This document shows positions 24,276-33,061 of a stretch of 64,000 nt of DNA, in pieces (the stretch's first letter is position 1; each line of letters starts with the position of its first letter). The notes under the pieces were generated by a model. The model was given only the letters and a program-made list of their open reading frames with translations. It did no database searches and was not told where the DNA came from. The position numbers were made by a program, and so were the translations under genes. This DNA is from Natrinema amylolyticum (GTDB taxonomy: Archaea > Halobacteriota > Halobacteria > Halobacteriales > Natrialbaceae), in assembly GCF_020515625.1 (NCBI RefSeq), contig NZ_JAIWPJ010000001.1, positions 186,001 through 250,000 of the forward strand, given 5' to 3'.

Positions 24276-26525
24276 TTACGCGAGCGTCTCGCCGAGCGCC
24301 TCGAGTGCGGCCTCGCGGACCGCGTCGCGTTCGCCGGGCAGGAACTCGACGTGACCGTCCTTGCCGCCGACGACGCTGACGCCGCCGTTCGGAACCGCCT
24401 CGGCGATGTGATCGCCGAGGTCGCGGACGTTCACGGGTTCGGTCGCGCGGACGTGGAGTTCGTCGTCGCCGACGCCGAGCGTGACGTAGGGCGGGTCAGA
24501 TCGGTCGCGTTCGCTGCGGTGGAGCGCGTCCAGCAGCAGGATCGTCGTCGGGAAGTTGTACCGATGCGTGAAGGCGTCCGTATCGAGCACGGAGACGGTG
24601 ACGCCGTCGACGCCCTGCACCGTGAGGTTTTCGCGCGCCGTCTCGAGTTCGGTCTCGAGCTTGTCGCGGAACTGTTCGGAGACGTGGGCCGCGAGATCGC
24701 CGTCTCGAGGCCGCGCCGACTCGTCGTCGTCACCGAACAGCAGGTCGATAACGAGTTCGCGCTTGTCCTTGTAGGACTGGTAGTAGGCCTCGAGCGCGAC
24801 GGCTTCGCGGCGCTCGGAGACGCCGGTCTCGTCGTAGCCGGCCTCGGTCGCGAGCTCGAGGTAGTCCTCGGGCGTGTCCTCCCAGTAGCTGACCGCGGGG
24901 AGGTGTTCGAGGTCGTCGCGAACGTCGTCGTTGACGTGGGCGGCGACGTTGGTCGCCAGCGCAGTCGAGGTGACGTCGGCGACATCAGCGCCGGCGAGCG
25001 ACGGGGCGACGGCGACGTCGACGGCGTCGGCGACTTCCTCGTCGGCACGGCTGTCGTCGATGACGAGCGAATCGGCATCGTACAGCGAGAGGAACTCGTA
25101 GCCGTCGGTGGACTCGATCGTCGAGCCGGCGTCGACGAGGACGACGAGCGGGAGTTGCTCGCCGTGACGGTCGCGGGCCTCGAGCATCGAGGTGACGTCG
25201 CTGGTGGCGGCGTCCATGTCGTAGACGCGGCCGTCGAGCGGGCGGCGCTCGAAGTAGTGGTACTCCGCGTCCTCGCGGGTGTGCTTCTCGCGGATCAGCG
25301 GGAGCACGGCGCGTTCGATGGCGGCACCGGCGACGTAGCCGTCGGCGGTCGCGCCGTGTCGGACGACGACCGGTCGCGCTTCCATGACGGCGCGGCGGAT
25401 AGCGGTCGCCGCGTCGGCGATGTTGTCCTCGACGGCCGCCACCGCGTCGTGATCGGCCAGCAGCGAGACGTCGGCCGGGCGGGCCTCGCGTTCGATCGCG
25501 CTCTCGAGGCGATCGACGACGGTCTCGCGCGCCTCGCCCTCGAGGATATCGAGGGATTCGGTCTCGACCTGCAGGTCGCCGTGGTGGTGTTCGACTTCGC
25601 CCTCCAGGGCGACGACGTCGTCGAGTTCGACGTCGGGGTAGGCGCGAACGCCGGCCTCCTCGAACGCCGCACACTCGACGGTCCCGGTCTCGTCGCGCAG
25701 TTCGAAGACGGTCGGGCCGCTGGTCTGGCGAACGCCGGTGATCTCGCCCTCGAGGCGGACGACGCTGCCGACCTGATTCTCGATTGCTTCGATGGTCGTT
25801 CGCTTGAGCGCGGGTTCGGACTCGGCGTCCGGTTCGGCGTCGGCCGCGTCGTCGGTGGCCGGCGTCGAGGCGGCCGCGGACTCGGTCGCAACGGAGCCGC
25901 TACTCGTGGCGGTGCCGGCGGTCTCCGCGACCGCGGGCTGCTCGTCGACGGAGTCCGTCTCCGTTTTGGACGCCGGTTCGGACTCGGTCTCCTCGGCGGC
26001 AGCCTGCAGTTCGCCGGCCTTCGCCGCTCGGTCGTCGGTGAGCTCCTCGCTCTCGTCGCTCGTCGCGGTCGAGGGCTCGTCGGGCGTGGCGGTTTCGTTC
26101 GTCGTTTCGGCGGACGACTCGTCGGCGTCGGCGTCGTCTTCGAACTCCTCGGGCTGGAACTCGTCGTCGCCCGTCTCGATCAGTTTGCCGCGGAACTCGC
26201 GTTCGCGCTGGCGGATCGACCAGCCGAGGTCGACGTTGCCGTTGTCTCGAACGTCGAGCACCTGGACGAAGACGTCGTCCCCTGGCTCCCAGTCGAGACT
26301 TTCGAGTCGTTGGTCGAGTTCGCTTCGATGCAACAGGCCGGTGACGTGGTCTCCGATGTCGACGAAGACACCGAAGTCGGCGTAGCCGTCGACGGTTCCC
26401 CGGTAGTAGCGACCGGGTGTGAGCTGCGAGGCAGACGTGCCGCGAAATTCGAAAACAGCATCCTCCTCGTGGCTCTCACAGATCTCGCCGTCAACGGGTG
26501 TGCCGCAGATGATACAGTTACCCAT
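24276..26525 (-). CDS. Zinc-finger/S1/OB/DHH RecJ-like protein with degenerate DHH motif
   Basis: A 749-residue protein with, in order, a zinc finger (C4, C7, C16, H19), an S1 domain (about 37-105), an acidic Ser/Thr/Glu linker (about 130-240), an OB-fold (about 250-330; VVRLEGEITGVRQTSG) and a DHH/DHHA1 region (about 370-749). In the DHH region D395 is kept in HGATADG, but the signature motif expected after VI reads DDS (490-492) instead of DHH, and the DHHA1 end lacks the usual GGGH. RecJ-type nucleases need these residues for metal binding, so this may be a non-catalytic, Cdc45-like or RNA-binding relative. The next gene downstream is an MFS transporter. Confidence 0.82.
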   Translation of the reverse strand: MGNCIICGTPVDGEICESHEEDAVFEFRGTSASQLTPGRYYRGTVDGYADFGVFVDIGDHVTGLLHRSELDQRLESLDWEPGDDVFVQVLDVRDNGNVDLGWSIRQREREFRGKLIETGDDEFQPEEFEDDADADESSAETTNETATPDEPSTATSDESEELTDDRAAKAGELQAAAEETESEPASKTETDSVDEQPAVAETAGTATSSGSVATESAAASTPATDDAADAEPDAESEPALKRTTIEAIENQVGSVVRLEGEITGVRQTSGPTVFELRDETGTVECAAFEEAGVRAYPDVELDDVVALEGEVEHHHGDLQVETESLDILEGEARETVVDRLESAIEREARPADVSLLADHDAVAAVEDNIADAATAIRRAVMEARPVVVRHGATADGYVAGAAIERAVLPLIREKHTREDAEYHYFERRPLDGRVYDMDAATSDVTSMLEARDRHGEQLPLVVLVDAGSTIESTDGYEFLSLYDADSLVIDDSRADEEVADAVDVAVAPSLAGADVADVTSTALATNVAAHVNDDVRDDLEHLPAVSYWEDTPEDYLELATEAGYDETGVSERREAVALEAYYQSYKDKRELVIDLLFGDDDESARPRDGDLAAHVSEQFRDKLETELETARENLTVQGVDGVTVSVLDTDAFTHRYNFPTTILLLDALHRSERDRSDPPYVTLGVGDDELHVRATEPVNVRDLGDHIAEAVPNGGVSVVGGKDGHVEFLPGERDAVREAALEALGETLA

Positions 26526-26615
26526 CTACTCGGACCAAGCGGTTTCGCCCTAAAACGGTTGTCGAAATGCGTTCGCGATGCGAGTCACGGTTACAACTGC
26601 GATACAGCCCCGCCG

Positions 26616-26879
26616 TCAGTCGAAAACGGGCGAATCGTCCTCGAGCGCCTCGATATCGTCGACGAGCTTCCGGACGTCCTCCGGAAACAGCGAAACCTGC
26701 ACTTCGTTGTCGTCCTCGTCCTCGAAGACGAGTTTGATGCGCTTGTCGCCGAACTCCCTGGCCTCGGCAGAGTCCACGTCGAACAGTTTGACCGTCGCTT
26801 CCTTGTTGTTCGGTCCGACGTTCTTGATTGCACCGTCGTTCAACTCTACCATGAACTCCTCGAGCGTGAGTGCGAGCAT
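26616..26879 (-). CDS. Small acidic conserved protein
   Basis: An 87-residue acidic protein with a predicted alpha/beta pattern (FMVELNDGAIKNVGPNNK, TVKLFDVDSAEAREFG, IKLVFEDEDDNEVQVSLFP) and a helical C-terminus. It shows no membrane segment and no cysteine. I do not recognise the family, but the codon use and composition are those of a real haloarchaeal gene. The ATG at 26879 follows a TTTTTTA tract at leaderless spacing. It lies 90 nt upstream of the DHH-protein gene on the same strand. Confidence 0.7.
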   Translation of the reverse strand: MLALTLEEFMVELNDGAIKNVGPNNKEATVKLFDVDSAEAREFGDKRIKLVFEDEDDNEVQVSLFPEDVRKLVDDIEALEDDSPVFD

Positions 26880-26900
26880 AGTCGCCGTACGGCCCCCGGG

Positions 26901-26907
26901 TAAAAAA
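26901..26907 (-). promoter_or_regulatory. TATA-like tract for the small acidic gene
   Basis: TTTTTTA on the minus strand, 22-28 nt before the ATG at 26879. Confidence 0.35.
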
Positions 26908-27250
26908 CGCCACGGCATCGCCGCCCAGTGCGGTGACGCCCCGCGGAACGCCGCGGGACTCCGCAGTGGTGGGGTGCCGGATGGGTGGTAGTGAACCCGC
27001 TGGCGATCGCGACGGAACGGACGATCGCGCTGAACCGGCGACCGACCGGGATGCGACCCCAGACCGCATGCGTGGTGTGTCAGTTCGCTTGCGGCTTCCT
27101 ATCCTTGCGAGACCGAACGTATAAGTATTGGTGATAGTACACGTTCTCCGCCGGCCGTAAAGCGGTCGTTGCGGGCCGGGCGGGACGAGCGGGAGTCCGC
27201 GAGCGGCGGAGAGGCATCCGCTGCTACCGACCCCGTCGGGCCTCGCCCAC

Positions 27251-27256
27251 TTTTAT
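27251..27256 (+). promoter_or_regulatory. TATA-like box for the UPF0173-type hydrolase
   Basis: TTTTAT lies 30-35 nt before the ATG at 27286 and decides against an in-frame TTG start at 27169. Confidence 0.4.
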
Positions 27257-27285
27257 TGTGTCTTCGCACGAATCGAGCAGTCGCT

Positions 27286-28014
27286 ATGGAACTCACTTGG
27301 CACGGCCACTCGACGTGGTACGTCACCGTTGGGGAGACCGACCTACTGATCGATCCGTTCTTCGACAATCCGAAGACCGACCTCGAGCCGGCCGATATCG
27401 AGACGCCGGACTACGTCCTGTTGACGCACGGCCACGCGGACCACATCGCGCACGCGGGCGAGTTTTCGGACGCGACGCTGGTCGCGACGCCGGAGATCGT
27501 CTCCTACTGCGAAGACGAGTTCGGCTACGACGACGCCGTCGGGGGGATGGGGATGAACCTCGGCGGAACCGTCGAGTGCGGCGACGCCTACGTCACGATG
27601 ACCCGCGCCGACCACACGAACGGGATCATGACCGAAAACGACGCGAGCGGCGGGATGCCCGCCGGCTTCGTCGTCTCGGACACTAAACCGACGCAGGTCA
27701 GCGACGAGGAGTCGACGACGTTCTACAATGCGGGCGACACGTCCCTCATGACCGAGATGCGCGAGGTCATCGGGCCGTATCTCGAGCCCGACGCCGCCGC
27801 GGTGCCGATCGGCGACCACTTCACGATGGGGCCGATGCAGGCCGCCATCGCCGTCGACTGGCTCGACGTCGACCACGCTTTCCCCCAACACTACGACACC
27901 TTCCCGCCGATCGAGCAGGATCCCGAGGACTTCGCCAGCGAGGTTCGCGGAACCGGCAGCGACGCCGAGGTCCACACGCTCGAGGCCGACGAGCCGTTCG
28001 AACTCGAGTCCTGA
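27286..28014 (+). CDS. UPF0173-type metal-dependent hydrolase (metallo-beta-lactamase fold)
   Basis: A 242-residue metallo-beta-lactamase-fold protein of the UPF0173 kind. It begins [11 protein letters not shown], then [10 protein letters not shown], the metal motif THGHADHI, the later TRADHTNG, and ends with [17 protein letters not shown]. These match the compact YtkL-like hydrolases, whose natural substrate is unknown. The start follows a TATA-like box; the upstream open frame has no domain sequence. A G-rich tract follows the stop, between it and the convergent YdjM-type gene. Confidence 0.88.
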   Translation: MELTWHGHSTWYVTVGETDLLIDPFFDNPKTDLEPADIETPDYVLLTHGHADHIAHAGEFSDATLVATPEIVSYCEDEFGYDDAVGGMGMNLGGTVECGDAYVTMTRADHTNGIMTENDASGGMPAGFVVSDTKPTQVSDEESTTFYNAGDTSLMTEMREVIGPYLEPDAAAVPIGDHFTMGPMQAAIAVDWLDVDHAFPQHYDTFPPIEQDPEDFASEVRGTGSDAEVHTLEADEPFELES

Positions 28015-28109
28015 ACGCCTGAACGGACGGAAGGGGGGAGGGGGGGGAACGTCGACGACCGAATCGATCACCGGCTCTCTTTTCTCGCCGTCGCGGACGA
28101 CGCGGGCGC

Positions 28110-28697
28110 TCAGTCGTCGTCGCTCGCGCGATACTGAGACCCGTTGCCACCGATTCGGTAGCGGGTCTCGAGCGGATAGCGCTCGCGGCGGGCGAGTAGC
28201 AGGTGGAGCCCCGCGCCGGCGGCGAGCAGCCCGAAGTTCCAGAACGGCGACCCGTAGTAGATCACGTCGATGATCACCGGCTCCGAGTAGAGGGGCCAGA
28301 ACGGCGAGAGCGGCGGCGCGATATCGGGGGCGGAGAGGAGATCGGCGAAGAGATGGCTGATGCCGCCGACGGTCAGTCCCGCCGTCGCGAAGACGAAGAC
28401 GGTCTCGTTCGTGATTTCGGTGCTCCGGATCCTTCGATTGGCGTTGAACCAGTCGGTGAGGTATCGGGCGGCGACGGTTCCGGCGAGAACGCTCATCAGG
28501 ACGACGAACAGGACGGTGTGGGTCACCCCGTGGTGGGTGATCGGGAGCACGTGCCGAAGTGCCAGGTCCGTATCGGGGAGCATCGCCGTCGCTACCGCGA
28601 AGGCCGTGAACCCGAGCGCACCGCGTCGGCCCCATACCATCCACGCCGGTGCGGCGAACAACAGCGCCATTCCGAGATGACCGGTAACGTCGACCAT
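28110..28697 (-). CDS. YdjM/DUF457-like membrane-bound metal-dependent hydrolase
   Basis: A 195-residue membrane protein with the conserved His/Asp pattern of the YdjM (DUF457) group: GHLGMALL at the start, MLPDTDL, HHGVTHTVLF, and GGISHLFADLLS. Four to five hydrophobic helices carry these residues. Family members are annotated as metal-dependent hydrolases, but the substrate is unknown; several act in envelope or stress contexts. It follows a small helical gene on the same strand by 12 nt, so the two are probably co-transcribed. Confidence 0.82.
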   Translation of the reverse strand: MVDVTGHLGMALLFAAPAWMVWGRRGALGFTAFAVATAMLPDTDLALRHVLPITHHGVTHTVLFVVLMSVLAGTVAARYLTDWFNANRRIRSTEITNETVFVFATAGLTVGGISHLFADLLSAPDIAPPLSPFWPLYSEPVIIDVIYYGSPFWNFGLLAAGAGLHLLLARRERYPLETRYRIGGNGSQYRASDDD

Positions 28698-28709
28698 CGA
28701 GCACTCGAG

Positions 28710-28904
28710 CTATCGCAGCCGTCGAACGAGTCGGAGGAACAACGAAACGGCCGTTCCGATACCGGGGATTCGGGACGAAAGCGCGGCCGCGGCGAGGAGG
28801 AGGAGACCGCTCTTTCGACGCCCGCGTCGGAACGCCATCACGGCGTCGATCACCGTCGAAATGATGCTGAGCTTCTTCGCCGAGTTCCTGTTGAGAGTTG
28901 CCAT
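28710..28904 (-). CDS. Small basic membrane-associated protein
   Basis: A 64-residue basic protein with one or two amphipathic to hydrophobic segments (KLSIISTVIDAVMAF; GLLLLAAAALSSRIPG) and a basic C-terminus (FLRLVRRLR). It lies 12 nt upstream of the YdjM-like gene on the same strand. I do not recognise the family. The ATG at 28904 was preferred to an upstream extension rich in Arg and Pro, which looks non-coding. Confidence 0.6.
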   Translation of the reverse strand: MATLNRNSAKKLSIISTVIDAVMAFRRGRRKSGLLLLAAAALSSRIPGIGTAVSLFLRLVRRLR

Positions 28905-29066
28905 AGTCCGTTCACGACCGTTGCGTCGCGACCGACAAATCGGCCCTCGCTGCAGACGCAGGGTGTCGACGCAATCGTCGCGTGCTACGGCCGTATTCGG
29001 CCGTGAGCGCGGCCTCGAGAGCGGTTCCCGAGCCGGAGACGCACGAACGGCGATCGGCACCAAACG

Positions 29067-29072
29067 TTTACA
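29067..29072 (+). promoter_or_regulatory. TATA-like box for the OsmC gene
   Basis: TTTACA lies 33 nt before the ATG at 29100 and only 15 nt before an in-frame GTG at 29082. This spacing favours the ATG start. Confidence 0.4.
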
Positions 29073-29099
29073 GCACCGCTCGTGGACGACTCGACTGCG

Positions 29100-29495
29100 A
29101 TGGCGAAACAGGTCACCACGGTTTCCGACGAGGGGTACAGTGCATCGAACGAGATTCGGGACTTCGAGACGACGATCGACGCCAACGGGGAGGAGGCCCC
29201 CGACACGCTCGAGACTCTACTCGCCGCCTACGGCTCCTGTTACGTACCGGCGCTGCGCGTCGGCGGTCAGCAGCGCGGGGCCGACGACCTCGGGCGGATC
29301 GAGATCGAGACGAGCGGCGAACTCAACGACGACGACAAACTCGAGTCGGTCCAGTTCGACATCCGCGTCGAGGCGGACGTGGACGACGACACCGGCGACG
29401 AGATCATCGAGCGCGCCTTCGAACTCTGCAAGGTCCACGACGCGCTGAAGGACAGCCTGCACGCGGACACGAGTTTCGAGGGCGACGCGTTCTGA
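29100..29495 (+). CDS. OsmC family protein
   Basis: A 131-residue protein of the OsmC/Ohr superfamily. It has the family core TLLAAYGSCYVPALRVGGQQ, with one of the reactive cysteines (in GSCY), and a later FELCKVHDALK, with the second. Paired cysteines of this kind reduce organic hydroperoxides in many family members. The spacing and acidic composition suit a haloarchaeal member. The gene stands alone, just upstream of a lipoprotein hydrolase gene. Confidence 0.88.
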   Translation: MAKQVTTVSDEGYSASNEIRDFETTIDANGEEAPDTLETLLAAYGSCYVPALRVGGQQRGADDLGRIEIETSGELNDDDKLESVQFDIRVEADVDDDTGDEIIERAFELCKVHDALKDSLHADTSFEGDAF

Positions 29496-29698
29496 GATCG
29501 GCGACGCCGGAGCCACAGTCCGCGGCGCTCGCGATGGATTCGGGTGCTTCCGTGCGTTTTTCGATTATCCGACACGCCCGATCGAGTATCCGCCAGTGAC
29601 GATCACCGGTTCGATCGCAACGTGTTAGAAATATCCACTTTCGGGCGCTCATGCAGCCAAAACGAACATACCCGCAGAGCGCATCGGACCGGAATACG

Positions 29699-30784
29699 AT
29701 GCGACGAGCCGCGCTGGTCGTCGCGGTCGCCGGCCTGCTCGTCCTCGCGGGCTGTAGCAGCGGGATCGACGATATCGGCGGTCCCGACGGCACCGACGGG
29801 AGTTCTCCGAGCGACGTCAGCGGCGATCTCGAGATCCACCACATCGACGTCGGGCAGGCGGATTCGACGCTCATCGTCACGCCGTCGAACGAGACGATCC
29901 TGATCGACACGGGCGACTACCGCGACGACGGGGCGACCGTCATCGACTATCTCCGGGCCCACGACATCGAGCGCGTCGACCACCTCGTGGCGACTCACGG
30001 CCACGCCGACCACATCGGCGGCCATCCCGAGGTCATCGAATATCTCGAGGAGGAGGGCGACGGGGTCGGTGCGGCCTACGACTCCGGCGTGCCGCACACG
30101 ACCGCGACCTACGATAGCTATCTCGACGCGATCGAGGAGTACGACGTGCGACTCTTCGAGGTCGCGGCCGGCGATACGCTGCCCCTCGAGGACGAGTCGC
30201 TCGCGGCCACCGTTCTGAACCCGCCCGAGAACGGGGGCGACGACGTCGACGCCAACGGCGTCGTGCTCGCGCTCGCGTTCGGCGACTTCTCGTACCTGAC
30301 GACCGGCGATATCGAGGCCGGCACCGAACGCCGATTGGCCGAGGAGTACGGCGACGAACTCGGGGCCGACGCCTATCAGGCGGGCCACCACGGCTCGTCG
30401 ACCTCCTCGAGCGGGCCGTTCCTCGATGCGGTCGACCCGAACACTGCGATCGTCTCGAGCGCTCTCGACTCCCGGTACGGTCACCCCCACGACGAGGTCC
30501 TGCAGGCCTTCGCCGACCGCGGGATCGAGACCTACTGGACCGGCGTCCACGGCGATATCGTGCTGACGACCGACGGAACCGAGAGCGCGATCGAGACGGA
30601 ACGCGACGGCCCGACCGACCCGGACGCGCTGCTCGAGCGGAAGCGAGAGGCGCAGTCGGCGCTCGAGCGACCGCCGCTCGAGGAGGGGGAGCGCTCGCCG
30701 ACTGCCGTCGATCGTCCGTCGATCGACGGCGGCGAACCACCGGGCGACGGCGGCCGACCGGCGATCGCCGGTGCGGACGTGTGA
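29699..30784 (+). CDS. Lipoprotein metallo-beta-lactamase-fold hydrolase (ComEC-C-like)
   Basis: A 361-residue exported lipoprotein: a hydrophobic signal (RRAALVVAVAGLLV) ends in the lipobox LAGC. The mature part is a metallo-beta-lactamase domain like the C-terminal domain of ComEC: LEIHHIDVGQADSTLI, LIDTGDYRDDG, the motif [11 protein letters not shown], and YQAGHHGSSTSSS near the end. ComEC-type domains are nucleases in DNA uptake, but stand-alone lipoproteins of this kind have unknown substrates. The C-terminal 75 residues are a Pro/Glu/Arg-rich tail. The ATG at 29699 was chosen because it opens the signal peptide. Confidence 0.85.
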   Translation: MRRAALVVAVAGLLVLAGCSSGIDDIGGPDGTDGSSPSDVSGDLEIHHIDVGQADSTLIVTPSNETILIDTGDYRDDGATVIDYLRAHDIERVDHLVATHGHADHIGGHPEVIEYLEEEGDGVGAAYDSGVPHTTATYDSYLDAIEEYDVRLFEVAAGDTLPLEDESLAATVLNPPENGGDDVDANGVVLALAFGDFSYLTTGDIEAGTERRLAEEYGDELGADAYQAGHHGSSTSSSGPFLDAVDPNTAIVSSALDSRYGHPHDEVLQAFADRGIETYWTGVHGDIVLTTDGTESAIETERDGPTDPDALLERKREAQSALERPPLEEGERSPTAVDRPSIDGGEPPGDGGRPAIAGADV

Positions 30785-30834
30785 GTCGAGTTGTGGCGAT
30801 TGCGACCGATCTGCGCCACACGCCGTCCGGGTGA

Positions 30835-30841
30835 CTTTTAG
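30835..30841 (+). promoter_or_regulatory. TATA-like box for the DUF790 gene
   Basis: CTTTTAG lies 25-31 nt before the ATG at 30866. Confidence 0.35.
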
Positions 30842-30865
30842 CGACGCCGCGCCGACGGGAACTAG

Positions 30866-32401
30866 ATGCTGACGAAGGACCTGCTCCGCGTCTCGCGGGC
30901 CGGTGGCGGCTACCATCCCCAGTTCGCAGACCGGAGCCACCGCCCGCTCGCGGCCCGCGTCATCGGCACGTATCAGGGTCACGTCGGCGAACCACGCGCC
31001 GCCCTCGAGACCGCGCTCACCGACCTCGAGCACGACGCCGAGGACTTCAAACTCGCGCGCGGCCTCTCGGCGCTGCTCGAGCGCGAGGCGACGTTCGAGA
31101 CCGACGCGGCGGTCGAACCCGAACGCGCCCGGCGGGCCGCGTTCGAGGCCGCCGAGGCGGTCGGCGTCGTCACCGAGGACGAGCGAGCGATGGCGCTCAT
31201 CCGCGCGAGCGAATCGCTCGACGTCTCGGCCGACGACCTCGAGACCGCCCTCTACGCCGATCTCGAGGAGCGCCAGATCCTGTCGGCGGTCGAACCCCGC
31301 TGGGATCCCGACGGGCTGGTCGCCCAGTACAACCTCTCGCTGGCACAGACGGCCCTGTTCGACGCGACCGAGCTGCGAGTCCGCTCGAGCGATCCGAAAG
31401 CGCTGATCTCGGCGATCAAGCGTCTGCGATTGATGTACGAGATCAGACGGCTCGATAGCGAGGCGACGGACGGGGGGTCAGAAATTTCGGACCGCGAGGT
31501 CGTCGTCACCGGCCCGACCCACCTCTTTCGCGCGACGCGGCGGTACGGGACCCGCTTCGCTCGACTCCTCCGAACGGTCGCGAAGAGCGAGCGGTGGTCG
31601 CTCGCGGCGACGATCGACGACCGCGGGACCGAACGGACGCTCTCGCTCTCCCACGAGGATCCGATCCGCGTTCCCGACGCCGAACCGGTGGCCGACGTCT
31701 CGTTCGACAGCGGCGTCGAAGCCGACTTCGCCGCCCGGTTCTCGACTCTCGACCTCGAGTGGGATCTCGTCCGCGAGCCGGAACCGCTCGCGACAGGAAC
31801 GCGGGTAATGATTCCGGACTTCGCCTTCGAGTACGAGCACGGCGATTTCCGCCTCTTCTTCGAGATTATGGGGTTTTGGACGCCAGAATACGTCGAGAAG
31901 AAACTCTCGCAGCTGTCTGACCTCGAGGACGTAGACATGCTCGTCGCCGTCGACGAATCGCTGGGCGTGGGCGAGGAAATCGCCGCTCGCGACCACCGGG
32001 CGATTCCCTACTCGGGGACGGTCCGAGTCAAAGACGTCGCCGACGTCCTCCGGGAGTACGAACGGCAGTTGGTCGCCGAGAGCGCGGCCGCGCTTCCCGA
32101 CGCGCTCCGGCCGGACGAGGCCGTTATCACGCTGGAGACGCTGGCGGCGCGCCACGGCGTGAGCGCGGACGCGCTCGCGGACAAGACTTTCCCCGAGCAC
32201 GACCGGGTCGGGCGGACGCTGATTCGGCCCGCCGTGCTCGACGCGCTCGCCGACGAAATCGAATCCGGCATGGACCTCGCTGACGCCGAAGCGATCCTCG
32301 AGGACCACGAAATCTCCGACTCGAGTGCAGTCCTCTCGCGGCTCGACTATCGCGTTGAATGGGACGGACTGGCCGGCGGGACGATCACCGAACGAGAGTG
32401 A
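30866..32401 (+). CDS. DUF790 family nuclease (Bax1-like)
   Basis: A 511-residue protein of the DUF790/Bax1 family. The N-terminal part begins MLTKDLLRVSRAGGGYHPQF; a central region holds FKLARGLSALLE; the PD-(D/E)xK-like core has IPDFAFEYE (D318) and LFFEIMGFWTPEYV (E333) followed by a Lys-Lys pair; the C-terminal 120 residues are helical. Bax1 is the structure-specific nuclease that partners XPB helicase in archaeal nucleotide excision repair. In many archaea the genes are adjacent, but no XPB helicase gene is in this window. Role in DNA repair is inferred from the family. Confidence 0.85.
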   Translation: MLTKDLLRVSRAGGGYHPQFADRSHRPLAARVIGTYQGHVGEPRAALETALTDLEHDAEDFKLARGLSALLEREATFETDAAVEPERARRAAFEAAEAVGVVTEDERAMALIRASESLDVSADDLETALYADLEERQILSAVEPRWDPDGLVAQYNLSLAQTALFDATELRVRSSDPKALISAIKRLRLMYEIRRLDSEATDGGSEISDREVVVTGPTHLFRATRRYGTRFARLLRTVAKSERWSLAATIDDRGTERTLSLSHEDPIRVPDAEPVADVSFDSGVEADFAARFSTLDLEWDLVREPEPLATGTRVMIPDFAFEYEHGDFRLFFEIMGFWTPEYVEKKLSQLSDLEDVDMLVAVDESLGVGEEIAARDHRAIPYSGTVRVKDVADVLREYERQLVAESAAALPDALRPDEAVITLETLAARHGVSADALADKTFPEHDRVGRTLIRPAVLDALADEIESGMDLADAEAILEDHEISDSSAVLSRLDYRVEWDGLAGGTITERE

Positions 32402-32509
32402 CCGCTACTCGGTGGTAGCGTCGACCGACCGCCGGCGAGTCCTCCCCCGCTGCGCGAGCCGAACCTGCGCTGCTTCGGACGCGGTATCCAACGTGCTTTG
32501 CAGGCAGGC

Positions 32510-32521
32510 TTATACGTATAA
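32510..32521 (+). promoter_or_regulatory. Palindromic TATA box for the response regulator gene
   Basis: TTATACGTATAA is a perfect 12-bp palindrome, 19-30 nt before the GTG start at 32540. As a palindrome it could direct transcription either way or be bound by a dimeric regulator. Confidence 0.5.
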
Positions 32522-32539
32522 CGTTCCAGTAATCATACA

Positions 32540-32992
32540 GTGTCTCCCACCCCCTCCAGCGATCCCGTCTCTCTCTTGCTCGTCGAGGACAACCCCGGCG
32601 ACGTTCGACTCATCGAGGAGGCCTTCAAATCGGCGGGGTTCGAAACGACGTTTCACACGGTCACCGACGGTGACGCCGCGCTCGAGTTCCTGCAAAACCG
32701 AGCCGCGACCGAGTCCGGCCCCGACATCGACCTCGTCTTACTGGACCTGAACCTGCCCAGAACGAGCGGGTTCGAAGTCCTCGAGACGATCAAGAACGAT
32801 CCGGAACTGACGTCGTTGCCGGTGCTCGTGCTCACCAGTTCAGAGGCGACCGAAGACATCGTCAGGAGCTACGAACTGTGTGCCAACGCGTACCTCACGA
32901 AGCCGACCGACCCCGGCGAGTTCGCCGACATCGGTCGCGCGGTCGAAGCGTTCTGGTTCGACGAGGCGACGCTGCCGCCGGTCCCCTCGTAA
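32540..32992 (+). CDS. Response regulator (single receiver domain)
   Basis: A 150-residue stand-alone receiver domain read from a GTG. The acidic pair lies in LLLVEDNPGD (E16, D17), the phospho-acceptor is D69 in VLLDLNLP, the switch Thr/Ser is in VLVLTSSEA, and the conserved Lys is in AYLTKPTD. The form is that of the Rcp1-like receivers that take phosphate from PAS-type histidine kinases. No kinase gene is adjacent, so its partner lies elsewhere. There is no output domain; signalling must be through protein contact. Confidence 0.92.
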   Translation: MSPTPSSDPVSLLLVEDNPGDVRLIEEAFKSAGFETTFHTVTDGDAALEFLQNRAATESGPDIDLVLLDLNLPRTSGFEVLETIKNDPELTSLPVLVLTSSEATEDIVRSYELCANAYLTKPTDPGEFADIGRAVEAFWFDEATLPPVPS

Positions 32993-33061
32993 GGTCTCTC
33001 TCCGGCACCCGGTAGGTGCGTACAACGCGGGGAACTCCGCTTTCCGTTTCACGTCTGTCCC

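Larger units (their letters stand above)
26880..27285. other. 406-nt spacer with three promoter-like sites
   Basis: A divergent spacer. It holds a minus-strand TTTTTTA box (26907-26901) for the small acidic gene and a plus-strand TTTTAT box (27251) for the metal-dependent hydrolase. A third AT-rich site, CGTATAAGT at 27119-27127, precedes a GC-rich stretch able to pair CCGGCC with GGCCGG, but there is no convincing gene. Confidence 0.4.

Noticed and set aside
24195-26903. 902-codon plus-strand open frame
   Set aside because: It is the antisense shadow of the DHH-protein gene; composition and lack of motifs exclude a real product.
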